NCBI RefSeq assembly: GCF_016802725.1 | Contig: NC_052668.1 | Coordinates: forward strand, 9,532,501 to 9,596,500 | Origin: Solenopsis invicta | Taxonomy: Eukaryota; Arthropoda; Insecta; Hymenoptera; Formicidae | Direction: 5' to 3' | Length of the DNA: 64,000 nucleotides | Shown here: positions 24,709-35,068 of the stretch, piece by piece | How positions within the stretch are numbered: the first letter of the stretch is position 1 | How the letters are laid out: each line of letters opens with the position of its first letter | Translations under genes and position numbers: made by a program | The notes under the pieces: generated by a model | Database searches by the model: none | Told to the model about the DNA's origin: nothing | What the model saw: only the letters and a program-made list of their open reading frames with translations

Positions 24709-26051
24709 AACGTATAGTTTCTCGCGTGATACTTTCCTTTATATCGAACTTCGACTTCTATTTCTCCATCTGGAAGAAATACATTTTGTGTATATGACCG
24801 GAATGCAATTGTAGATTTTTGGGGGTTGATTTTTAGTTTAAGCTTTTCGAATTCTTTTCGTGGAAGTAATGTAACTCCTGCTCCTGAATCAACTTCAAAA
24901 GTTTGAGGTTGTCCTTCGATATTGACTGTAACAAAATACTTTTTGGAATTATTGCGTTCTGTATTTTGATTTTCGTATATATCGATAATATGGTTAACTC
25001 CGTAAGTTGATATGTCATCTTGTATATAATTAGTTTCTGTATTAGCTTCTGTGTTTGATTTATTTGCATTAAGAAGTGATCGTATACACACCTTTGATAA
25101 ATGGCCAGACTTACTACATGCAGTACATTTTAAAGTTGATATTTTTATTCGGCAATCTTTTGCTAAATGATTGTTGTTTCCGCAACGTAGACATAATCCC
25201 TCGATGCCTAGTCGCTTGTAGTCAATCCTTGATTTGGATCTGGGTCGGTGGTTATGTCTTGATGGATTTTTCTCGCTGTTTCTTTTCCTTGATGTTGAAG
25301 TATCACGTCTGGATTTCTGTTGCTTTATTACTTTGTTAACGTCTTCCGTGTTAAATGAATGTACGGCTGGCTGGTTTTTTGAAAGTTCACGGCTGTCGAT
25401 TTTTGAAGCTTCCAGTGCTAGGGCTTTTTCTGAAATTTCTTTGAACGTGGAGACATTGGATTGAAGTAGCTGTTCACGAATTGAATTATCTTTTATACCT
25501 CTAATAAACTGTGCACGTAAGAAAATTTCTGCAATAGAAACTTTACAGTCGCATGGTGATATAAATTCACAATCAGCAATGTCCCGGCGTAGAAGTGCTG
25601 TGTATTCGGCTAACGATTGATTTTCGTTTTGATACGTTGACAGAAATCGATGTTGTGCAACTTAAATATTCTTTTTAGGACACAAATGTTTTTCTAAGAC
25701 TTCTACGAGATTTTGGTATTCTAGCATTGTGGGCATTTGAGGAGCTACTAATGCTGCTAACATATTATAGTATGTAGCACCGATAGAATTTAAGAGCATT
25801 TTTGCACATAGTGCTTTGTCTGATGCAACACCTTTGATTTGTAAGTAATTTTCAAATCGTTGACGATAGTACCTGAAGCTTTCCTTCTTGGCGTCGAAAT
25901 TTTCGAATGACGGTAAAAGTGTAGTATTGATTAGAGGTTGGGTACCTTGCTGAGAGCTCCCTTGAGGTTGGACGGATAATACACGCGTGATTAACTGCTG
26001 CTGGCTCTGATTTATTAAGGATAAGAATTGTTGAAACTGTTCCTGATCTAT
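24681..26051 (-). pseudogene. Gag-protease frame, body 2
   Basis: Same structure as body 1: two CCHC knuckles, DSGAG protease, ATA at the expected start (26049-26051) and the in-frame TAA at 25662-25664. A T-run upstream of gag is one base longer than in body 1, which explains the 4609 spacing between LTRs 2 and 3. Confidence 0.85.
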
Positions 26052-26116
26052 GGTTGGTTATTTATTTGTTTCCTTATCTCGTTCGATATAATGTCAGATT
26101 TTTTTTTTTTTCTTTT

Positions 26117-26129
26117 CACCTCGTCGCCA
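26117..26129 (-). promoter_or_regulatory. Primer binding site, body 2
   Basis: Same TGGCGACGAGGTG as body 1, 4 bases from LTR 3. Confidence 0.7.
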
Positions 26130-26133
26130 AAAT

Positions 26134-26355
26134 TGTTGTAACGACAATTTAGGGGTGCAATCAGCATCAACGATTTGATAGAGATACTTCCTTTTTATTA
26201 TTACGTCCGAAAAGATACATAACAACAATACAGTCTTGAATCATACATATCTGAACAGAGAGGCTCCGCATGCCGGAAAAACAGCATGCGCCATCTGATC
26301 AATCTGAAGGGAGATCAGCCATCAACCAAATATCGACCAATAGAAAATCATAATA
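26134..26355 (-). repeat. LTR 3 (5' LTR of body 2)
   Basis: Third identical 222-bp LTR. It is followed directly by the target duplication TACTA and the interrupted sequence of foldback copy 2. Confidence 0.9.
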
Positions 26356-27360
26356 TACTAGTTTCAAACGTCAATTCATTAAAAATTTAATTTGCATTAA
26401 CAACAGAATCAAAATAATTATGACTTATTGGCAGATCAGGAAAAGCGATACATACTTTCACTAAAGTGACACATTCGAGAAAGGAGGGAAGATAAAAACA
26501 TGTTTAATTATGCGCATTCGGCCTAATTATTTCATGTCCATATTTATGTACATACTACACTTCTATTAAAACATGTGGAAAATTTGAACTGTATCATTCA
26601 TATGTGTGTAATATATATCTTACTAGCAGATCGTACAGAACACGTAGATCGTTATAGTAAATAATTGCTAAACGTTTCAATAGCTACCACATTTGTTTTA
26701 TGCGGTTCTAATATTATTTTCATTAATTAAACCAAGGAACATAACTTTATAACCTTACATCTGTCAATTTGCATGAGAACGAACGAGCATGATATATACA
26801 TTGACATTAGCTGAATGCAATGTAAATATGCTGTAATTAACAGACAGCTTATTTGTATTGCTTTCATGTAATAATTCACGCTCGCTCATTCTCATGCAGT
26901 TAGACAGTTGTAAGGTTATGAGATTATATCATTTGATTGAATTAAAGAAAAAAATATTAAGACAATATAAAATGAATTTGAGAGTAACTGGAATGTTTAG
27001 TAATTACTTACTTTAATGATGCACGTGTTTTTTAAATGCTGAAAGCGAGATGTCATACATTAAACATATATGGATTCTGCTCTTCAAATTTTCCAACTGT
27101 TTTGATAAAAGTGTATATGAATAATGTGACCATGAAACAGAGATAATTAATATTAATGCAAGTAAATATATCTGTTTTTATCTTTCTTCCTTCCTTAAAC
27201 GTGTTTGTCACTTTTACTAGTGAAAATATGGATCGCTTTTTTTCATCTGTCACTAAATCTTACTTATTTTGATTCTGTCGATAATGCAATTTACATTTTT
27301 AATGAATTGACGTTTAAAACAAGTATTCAATAAATAAGTGGATATACAGAAACACTTTTA
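26356..27360. repeat. Palindromic foldback unit, copy 2 (major part; left tip at 16876-16916)
   Basis: Continues the sequence broken at 16916 by the retrotransposon; the join corresponds to the uninterrupted TACTTGTTTCAAACG of copy 1. The two arms pair around about 26860. It is diverged from copies 1 and 3 and non-coding. A short minus-strand frame (27053-27253) is accidental. Confidence 0.75.
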
Positions 27361-27413
27361 ATGCCTATAGTATATATGTTTAAATTTAAAAGCTGGATTA
27401 TAAAAGTGACAAG

Positions 27414-28378
27414 TTAAAAGTATCCTTGTATATATTTATTTATTCATTAAATACTTGTTTGAAACGTTAATTCATTAAAAATTCAAATTGCATTAACGAC
27501 AGGATTAAAATAAGTATGATTTAGTGGCAGATCAGAAAGAGCGATTCATATTTTCACTAGTAAAAGTGACAATCACATTTGAGGACGGAAGGAAAATAAA
27601 AACAGGTATAATAACTCGCATTAAGCCTAATTAGCTCTGTTTCGTGACCATATTCATATACACTTTTATCTAAACAGTTGGAAAATTTGAAGAGTAAAAT
27701 CCATATGTGTTTAATGTATGATATCTCGCTGTCAGCATTTACAAAACACGTGGATCATTAAAGAAAGTAAATACTTAACGTTCCGGTAACTCTCATATTT
27801 ATTTTGGTTTTAATATTATGGTTTTAATATTATTTTCTTTAATTGAATCAAGCGACATAACCTCATAACCTTACATCTGTCAAACGGCATGAGAACAAAC
27901 GAGAATGATATATACATTGACATTACCTGAATGTAATATAAATATGCTGTAATTAACAGGCACCTTATTTATATTGTTTTCATGTAATATTTCACGCTTG
28001 CTCATTCTCGTGCAGTGTGACAGATGTAAGGTTATAAGGTTATATCACTTGGTTTAATTAATGCGTATAATATTAAAACCATATAAGAAGAATGTTAGAG
28101 TTATTGATTTAGCAATTATTTACTTTAATGATCCACGTGTTTTGAACGTACTAAAAGTGAGATATCATATATTAAACACATATGGATTCTATTCTTTAAA
28201 ATTTCCAGTTGTTTAGACTGAAATGTATCTGAATATGATAATTAAACAGAGCTAATTAGGCCAAATGCGAGTAATTAAATCACTTTTTATCTTCTCTCCT
28301 TCCTCGAATGTGTATATCATTTTAGTGAAAATATGAATCGCTTTTCCTAATTTGCCACTAAAACATAATTATCTTTAA
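27414..28378. repeat. Palindromic foldback unit, copy 3
   Basis: Left arm starts AAAAGTATCCTTG. The centre is near 27950 and the right arm ends near AATTTGCCACTAAAAC, so the outer right tip is missing compared with copy 1. It is non-coding. Confidence 0.75.
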
Positions 28379-28768
28379 TTAAAGTATCTCTACACATTAT
28401 TTAATCATTTAAAAATACATAGAATATACAAAAGACGCAATAAAGATCGTTAATATAGTCTTTTTTTTTAACGTAAATGATGTCGTAAAAATAACAAACA
28501 GTTAACGTATATACATAATTTTAACAAACAAAACAAAACAAAAGTTACATAATTTTACTTTTGCTGTACTATCCTATTTATGCATAAATGCTTATACATA
28601 AATACCAAAGCATTTTATCCAAAAATAAGTGTAATATATACGTCAAAGTGTTAATGTAATCTAACGTATACAATAAAATTTTTAATTTTGATTAGCTAAT
28701 TTTTCTAAAGACTTACAAAAACAACAAATTTTTTTATGCATAATGGCCTTTATTATTAACCACAAGTA
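28379..28768. other. Gene-free AT-rich spacer
   Basis: I see no gene, repeat end or recognisable motif here. Confidence 0.5.
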
Positions 28769-29253
28769 ATTGTGCGGTGTCCAATCGTACGGTATCCAAT
28801 CGTGTGGTGTACAATCGAGCCGTGTCCAACCGTGCGGTGTCCAATCGTGCGGTTTCCAATCGCGCGGTTTCCAATCGTGCGGTTTTCAATTGTGCGGTTT
28901 CCAATCGTGCGGTTTCCAATCGTGCGGTATCCAATCGTGCGGTATCCAATCGTGCGGTGCCCAATCGTGCGGTGTCCAGTTGTACGGTTTTCAATCGCGC
29001 GATTCTAAAACTTGCGGTGTCCAATTGTGTAGTAAGCATTGCCAGTCGTGAACATTCTAATCATGCGGTGACCAATCATGCGGTGTCCAATAAAGCCGTG
29101 TCCAATCGTGCACTTTGCGTTTCCCATCGTGCAGTGTCCAATCGTACTGTGTCCAATCGTGTGGTGTCTAATCGTGCGGTTTCCAATCGTTACGTGTCCA
29201 ATACTGCGTGTCCAATCGTGCTGTGTCCAATTGTTACGTGTCCAAACGGGTGT
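28769..29253. repeat. 15-bp minisatellite, unit GTGTCCAATCGTGCG-like
   Basis: About 30 variant units follow the pattern (G/T)(T/A)(T/G)TCCAATCGTGCGG. The block 28830-28980 is most regular; the right part is more scrambled with gaps. The repeat keeps frames open on both strands (NRAVS- and DTARL-type repeats), which I regard as artefacts of a 15-bp unit. The unit equals the arm of hairpin element H1 at 4866-4963. The deleted mariner begins immediately to the right. Confidence 0.9.
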
Positions 29254-29339
29254 CACCCGTTTTAGTGCCATCCGATCATTAGTGTCTGCCTGGCGTTTGT
29301 TTACATCAGTCAACTTTTTTCATTTTGCCGCATTTTACC

Positions 29340-30021
29340 ATGAATAATTTTGTTGAACAAAGAGTTTGTTTGAAATTTTGTGTTGCGAACGAAATTTCGT
29401 GTGCCGATGCACTGAAAATGTTGCAAAAAGCATTTTGCGAATCTGCTCCATCAAAAACAAGAGCATACGAGTGGTATAAAGACTTTAAAAGTGGTCGTAC
29501 AGTGGTGGAAGATTTCTCTCGTTCCCATCTCCATCGACGTCGAACACCGATGAAAACGTGAAGAAAGTGAAAGAAATGGTGCTTGAAAATCGTCATACCA
29601 GCTTAAGAGAGATGTCTAGTGAACTTGGCATTGCATATGGAACGGCACAGCATATTGTGGTTGATGTTTTGGGTATGAGACGCGTGGCAGCCAGGCTCGT
29701 TCCGAAGGATCTGAATTTCTTGCAAAAACACCAATGAATTATTTGACCAAACATCAAGTAAATACCATCAAGCAAGCACCGTATTCACCTGATATGGCCC
29801 CGTGCGACTTTTTTTTGTTCCCCAAGTTGAAGTTGCCACTTCGTGGAAAGAGATTTCAGTCAATCGAGGAGATCAAAGAGAATGCGACAAGGGAACTAAA
29901 GGCCATCCCTTCGTCGGCCTACCAGGGATGCATGGAGGACTGGGTCAAGCGTTGGCACATGTGTGTTTCTTCAGATGGATCATATTTTGAAGGAGATAAA
30001 ATAAATTTGCCTGACATTTAA
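29340..30021 (+). pseudogene. Mariner transposase, internally deleted and frameshifted
   Basis: The N-terminal HTH region (MNNFVEQRVCLKFCVANEIS...) matches the mariner family. Near 29525 the frame shifts, then continues with VKEMVLENRHTSLREM and RVAARLVPKDLNFLQK. At about 29736 it jumps to the C-terminal part (YSPDMAPCDFFLF, with the third catalytic Asp). About 150 residues with the first two catalytic acidic residues are missing. The tail ends at 30021. The right terminal repeat may be near 30045-30060 (AATTCCCGGTACTTTC); a matching left end is not visible and the minisatellite sits in its place. Confidence 0.85.
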
Positions 30022-30952
30022 CTCTATTTTGTTTTATTTAAAAATTCCCGGTACTTTCTATATATATATATGTATATATAAATTTACTAATTAACGCGCA
30101 CTGTCTTAAAGAACTTTTTAAGAGTTTCGGGCTCGTAGGAGAGTGAATAAATATGTGAAATGCTTAAAAGTCAGACATGTTATAAAGCTTGGAAAGGCGT
30201 GAAATTGATCAAGAGGGCGAGATACGGATTTGATCAACGAAATTTTCGCAATATCTTGTGTTTTGACTTAACTTGTTTTGTTCATTAATTTGTAATTTTG
30301 ACATTTCTAATCCAATGTTTAGGCTCAATGTTCTCTTATCGGTTTTTGGATTTAGATAAAGATTAGGTTTTTCCCTGAGTTTTTCCTCCTTAGGTTTTTG
30401 TCATGAATTATTGCTTCAGACTTGATCAAATATTATTTCCAATTTTGTTGATATACAAATCATTGTTCTTAGAACAATGTCTCATGCTGTCGGTTTTTTC
30501 CATGATGAAACGCAAAATGTTTGTTGGCAAAAAAGGAAATGTGGAGGCCCTTGGACGTAACAAATAAAATCAATATTAATTAAACTATCTAAATTTTGCT
30601 GCACAGAGCTTTCATCAGTGAACTTAAAAATTAGTACATTTCAATAAATTAACTATAATAATATGTTTAAAAATATGTAATAATATGTTTAAACATTATT
30701 TGAAATACATTTAAAAATTTTTAACGTAATTTGTAGTAACAATACGTTTAGCTTATTATATGCTTACCTCGATTTCTTCACTGTGTTCCTCACTTTCTCT
30801 CTCATATTGTAATTTGTATTTTTGTTTATTTTATTTTCTAAATATGGAATATTTATTTATATTAAATTTTACATGTAAATATTTTATAATATTGTTTTTC
30901 ATACAACTTTTGACAAAGAAATGTTTTAAAAATGTTTGTCGAAGTTTTTAGT
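30022..30952. other. Gene-free spacer
   Basis: I see no supportable gene or repeat boundary. Short open frames here are low complexity. Confidence 0.5.
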
Positions 30953-31044
30953 ATTATTTCCCCCTATACAATCTCCCTTAAACTTTCTTTTCCCAATTTC
31001 CCATACTTTTTCCATTACTGCTGCTTTCCTCCTTAACTTTTCCC

Positions 31045-32117
31045 TTATCTGTGCTCTCTGCCCCCCCCCCCTCTATTCTTTGCATTATGTAACCCAGATA
31101 AGAAAACTCTTTTACTTCCTCTATTGCCTTTCCCTTCCACCTTTAATTCATTTTCTTTTTCTTTCCCTTTCTTTTCCCTGAATGTCATTATCCTTGTCTT
31201 GCCTACATTGAGTTCCAATCCTTTACCATCTAGATATCTTTCCAACCTAACCAACTTCTCATATCATCCTCCTTTTCCGCCAACAGCACCATGTCGTTTG
31301 CATACGACAGGGAGTATATTTTTTTTTCCCCCAGTTTAACTTTCCCCTATCCACCTTTTCTTATCACTTGTTCAAAGTTCGTCGTTAATAAATTAAATAA
31401 GATCGGACTTAAAAGGCACTCCTGTCCCACCCTCCTTCCCGTCCAGAAATACTCTCCTAGATTTTCTCCTACTCTTACCCGACTCTTTGTTTTCCTAAGC
31501 ACATCCTCGCATCTTACCACCAGCCCTTCCCTAACCTCTTTATCCCTCATTGCCTTTGCTAATATCCCTCTATCCACACAATCAAACACAGCCTTTAGAT
31601 CCACAAAGAGAGCGACCTTTTTTCCTCCCGGCTTGTTGACTTGCCTATTTATTAGACAGTTTAATACGTAGATGTTATCTATTTTTCCTAAACCCTTTCG
31701 GAACCTTATTTGGTTCTGTGGAACCAATCTTTTTTCCTTTACCTCTTCCTTCAACCTGTTTGTTAGCGCCGTCACATACACTTTATAAAACGAGGACGTC
31801 AGCGACACTTTTCTGTACTCTTTCATCCTTATTCCCTCCCCCTTTTTTACACTCGGAACTATAACCCCATCACTCTACTCCTCAATCCATCCTTCTCTTC
31901 TTTAGATTCTGTCATATATTTTACAAACCCACCGCTCTATTTTCTTGTCCCCATATTTCCACACTTCTGCCGGAATTCTATCCGCCCCTGCTGCTTTTTT
32001 GTCTTTCATTTCCGACAGCACTTTTTTTATCTCCTCACGTGTTAGTCTCTCCTCCTGATCTCCTCCCCTTCTCTTTTTTGTCTCTCGCCTTACTTTTTCA
32101 CTTATTCTTACCAACAA
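31045..32117 (-). pseudogene. LINE reverse transcriptase, broken, catalytic site YAND
   Basis: Fragments 31902-32117 (KKAAGADRIPAEVWKYG), 31347-31826 (VSLTSSFYKVY, VALFVDLKAVFDCVD, LLSPILFNLL) and 31045-31254 (ERYLDGKGLELNVGKTRIM) are consecutive RT blocks in different frames. The catalytic box lies at 31293-31304 and reads Tyr-Ala-Asn-Asp in place of the usual Tyr/Phe-Ala-Asp-Asp, so one metal-binding Asp is lost. With at least two frame changes this copy is dead. Confidence 0.85.
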
Positions 32118-32469
32118 ACCCCTAAAATATTCATTCTATTCCTCTATTTTAATCCCTTCATTCACTCTTTTTTTCCCCTAGTTTTACTTAGCAGTTTCAT
32201 GTTTTTTTTTGTTTTTATCTTTCTCAACTTTTTTTCCCACTTCTCATTCTCTTCCTTTTTTTTCCTCTCGATCAGTTTCCTATACTCTAACTTTTTTTCT
32301 TTGTATCCCTCCTTATCCCCTTCTCTCTATCTTCTCAGTGCCCTTCTTACCTCTCTTTTCTTTATCCTACACTCCTCGTCTCACCAACTTCTTATTGTCC
32401 CTCCCTTCTTTTTATTACCTTTCTTCATAATCTCCAATACCTGTCTTTTTATTTCCTCTCACACTCTAC

Positions 32470-33290
32470 TCACCTCCCTTTCCCCGCTGACAACTCTCCT
32501 AGCCCCTCTCTAAAATCTTCTATTTCCTTCTCCGACCATACCCATCTTCTTTCTCCGATACTTCTCCCTCCCCCTTTGAATTGATCCCTCTTATTACTTC
32601 CGATCCACACTACCAATGGGTGATAATCGGAATCCACGCAGTCATCTATTATCATTCTATCAACTACTTCCTTGGTTTTCACATTTCCTATCACATAATC
32701 AATGACTGTTTCTCCTCTTCCCCCAGTAAAAATCCACTCTCCCTGCCTGTCTCCTTCTATATTCCCATTAAAAATTGCCCACCCTACTTTCTCTATCCTT
32801 CTTACCATCACTCTCCCTTCTTTGTTCATCTTCTTATTCTTTGACTTTTTTCCTTCCTTCTCTCAATTCTGTTCCTCTACTCCCCCACCATCCTCCCCAA
32901 TTCTAGCATTAAAATCTCCTCCTATTAATGTCCTTACCCTTTGTTTCCTCTATCCATTCCTTCATACACTCCAACTTTCTTTCCATATTCCCATTAATAT
33001 ATACCTCCACTATTCTCTATTTCTTTTTGTTTATTTCCACTATCACCTCCATCATCTCTTCTTCTTTCTTCGCTTCCACTTTTTTCATTTCTATCTCTCT
33101 TCTTATTCCTAGTACCATACTCCCTTTTGCTCCTCCTTTTTTACTCTTTCTTTTCGCTGCTTGCACTTCCCATCTATATTCCCTTAAAAAAAATCTCTTG
33201 CTTTCATCTACCCTTTTTCATCTAACCTAACGTCTCGCTTATTATAATTATATCCCACTTCTTAACTTCCTTCTAAAAATTTTCCCTTGA
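32470..33290 (-). pseudogene. LINE AP-like endonuclease fragments
   Basis: The motif KWDIIIISET (catalytic Glu of the N-terminal block) is readable on the minus strand near 33250-33280. The C-terminal block at 32470-32829 holds VIDYVIGN and the SDYHPLVVWI motif with the catalytic His. The middle is broken by stops. Confidence 0.75.
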
Positions 33291-33580
33291 ATATCTCTAC
33301 TACATTCCAAAACGCCACCTTATAACTTTTTCTCCCCCTCCCTTCTCTCTCTCCTTTCATCGTCCACCGATCCTCTCTTTCCTCATCCTCCTCTCTTACA
33401 TGCTTTTCTTTTTCTTCTCCCTCTTTTGTCCTCTTCTTCTCTTTTTTTCCCCTCGTTCACTTGATCCTTCCACTATAGCTCTTCTTTCCCTTTCCCTTCT
33501 CAATTCTTCCTCTTTTCATCTCAAGCCTACAATTTCCAGTCAATCCACGCCTCCTTCTACCCGATCCTTAGGGGCGAATT

Positions 33581-33701
33581 CCGATAGCACACGTGACCGA
33601 TAGCCACCACTCACAGCGGCCGATGCCTAGAGTTTTTCCGTTGGTTGAGTTAGATAAGTCAAGATGATTGGTTGATGGGCTATTGCACCATGCGCTATCG
33701 G
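33581..33701. repeat. Hairpin element H2 with CCGATAGC arms, inserted in the LINE
   Basis: The left arm begins CCGATAGCACACGTGACC and the right arm ends CCATGCGCTATCGG; they pair imperfectly over about 26 bp. The core of about 66 bp is nearly identical to that of H1 (4866-4963), differing at about three positions, but the arms are unrelated. It interrupts purine-rich LINE coding sequence on both sides. Confidence 0.8.
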
Positions 33702-33850
33702 ATCTCGTCCGATCCTCACCCTGTTCCCTTTCTATTTTCTCTCTGATGTCACTTTCTTCGCATTCCAATTAATCTTCCTTTCTTCCACGTTAAATCTCTA
33801 TCCATATTTCCTTCCCTTTCAGTCTTCACTTATTTACCATAACCTTCTTT

Positions 33851-34389
33851 TTACATTCTTTGATTGCCATCCTCACTATCACCATTTCTCCCTTCCTCTA
33901 CTTTCCTTACTTCTTCCACTTTTCCCTCCACTTGTATCCTTAATTCTTCTATTATCCTTTGCACTATTTCCTTTATACTCCCTTTCCTTCCTTTTGTTCT
34001 CTTTACTATCAAGTTCCGCCTTCTGTCTTCTCTCTCTTTCATTTCCTATCTTCTCTCTAATTGCTTAACTCTTTTTTTCTACTCCTCTACCTGCCTGCCC
34101 TCCCCCCCTAAGTCTTTCTCCCTCCTTTTTCACCACTCCCTCGCTTCTTTTCTCACCCTCTTTTTTTCCTTAATCTTTTTATTTCTTTTTTGATTTTTTC
34201 TATTTTTTTCCTAAAGTCCTCTCTCTCTTTATTCCATTTTTCCTCTCTGATCTTTAATTTCTCTTTCATCTTTTCTACCTTCATCCTAATCGCCTCTTTC
34301 TGTCCCTCCGCCTCTTTTCTTATTTTCTCTCTCACCTCTTCTAAACCCTCTCTTATCTCTCTCCTCATTTCCTGTAACATGTCCTTCAT
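33851..34389 (-). pseudogene. LINE ORF1 fragments, coiled coil
   Basis: Minus-strand frames 34153-34389 and 33851-34042 encode Lys/Glu-rich heptad-like sequence (KIRKEAEGQKEAIRMKVEKM; VQRIIEELRIQVEGKVEEV). This is typical of the oligomerising coiled coil in LINE ORF1 proteins. No RRM or zinc knuckle could be confirmed. Confidence 0.6.
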
Positions 34390-34572
34390 CTCTTTTACCC
34401 CCCTTCCCGCGGTGACCTGGTTGTCTTGTGGCTACGCTTAAAAATCTCCGCCACCCTGCCCTCTTCCAATGACTCTTTCCCTAACATCTCCCTTTTCCTC
34501 TTCCTGCTTTCCATTACGCTTTCCCCTACGCTATCACTTTTTCCTTTGCCGACATTCATTGTACGCGTTTAC

Positions 34573-34815
34573 TAGAGTCCTTAGAAGTAGAGAGTCTGGA
34601 CATCTGCCCCTAAAATGTCGGTGATGAATATGTCAGTATATGTACGTGAGCTTTATGTGTATGTTTATTATTGTGTGCACTTGAACGTGTTGTATGCTGT
34701 TATCGCATTGGCTAAAGAGGATTAAACAGGGATCCGTATTGGTGCTACCATTTTAGGTGTAGTCCAATGACATGGAACCCCGAGATGTTCAGACTCTCTA
34801 CTTTTAGGGATTCTA
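34573..34815. mobile_element. hAT-type MITE, 243 bp
   Basis: The ends TAGAGTCCTTAGAAGTAGAG and their imperfect complement (CTCTACTTTTAGGGATTCTA) are flanked by 8-bp duplications GCGTTTAC (34565-34572) and GCGTTTAT (34816-34823), 7 of 8 identical. An 8-bp duplication with a (C/T)AG start fits hAT. It is inserted in the LINE 5' region; no coding sequence. Confidence 0.75.
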
Positions 34816-35068
34816 GCGTTTATTTCTCCATCCTGCCCTCTACACTCTCTACCTGCAACACTCTCCCATTCGTCGATTTTCTATATCTTTCCACGCTCTA
34901 GTAACTTTTTTCGCGCGCTCTCCAATTGCTTTCTCCCCCCTGCCACCTCGTGCACCTGCCGTCTACCTAACCTCACTTTTCTGTCTCTCACCCGCTTAAG
35001 AGGATGCTATAGTGACCGAAAAACTTCCTCAACGTTGGCAATGCAGATTATTTTTCGAGGGAGACTAA

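Larger units (their letters stand above)
16912..26360 (-). mobile_element. Ty3/gypsy retrotransposon in tandem: LTR-body-LTR-body-LTR
   Basis: Three 222-bp LTRs, identical by eye, enclose two near-identical bodies. The period is 4608/4609 bp and the coding order is on the minus strand. The array is bounded by TACTA at 16912-16916 and 26356-26360, a single 5-bp target duplication for the whole array. It lies inside foldback copy 2. The RT/RNase H/integrase order and D35E integrase mark Ty3/gypsy; the sequence style resembles the Mag lineage (inference). There is no envelope gene. The arrangement fits unequal recombination between LTRs of one insertion, or an assembly duplication. Confidence 0.9.
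30953..34995 (-). mobile_element. APE-type non-LTR retrotransposon (LINE), main part
   Basis: A 4 kb stretch that is strikingly pyrimidine-rich on the plus strand, so the coding strand is purine-rich (Lys/Glu/Arg/Gly codons). From right to left on the minus strand come a 5' region, ORF1 coiled coil, endonuclease and reverse transcriptase. Frames are broken many times. No poly-A tail is seen at the left end, so the 3' end is probably lost. Its 5' part resumes at 39210 after a large TTAA-flanked insertion. The clade is not determined. Confidence 0.8.

Noticed and set aside
28734..29265. Overlapping long open frames on both strands across the minisatellite
   Set aside because: A 15-bp unit without stops keeps several frames open. 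The peptides are pure 5-residue repeats, with no start context or domain.
32199..34441. Plus-strand Phe/Ser/Leu-rich frames in the pyrimidine-rich region
   Set aside because: They are the complement of the purine-rich LINE coding strand; low-complexity CTT/TCC runs without domains.
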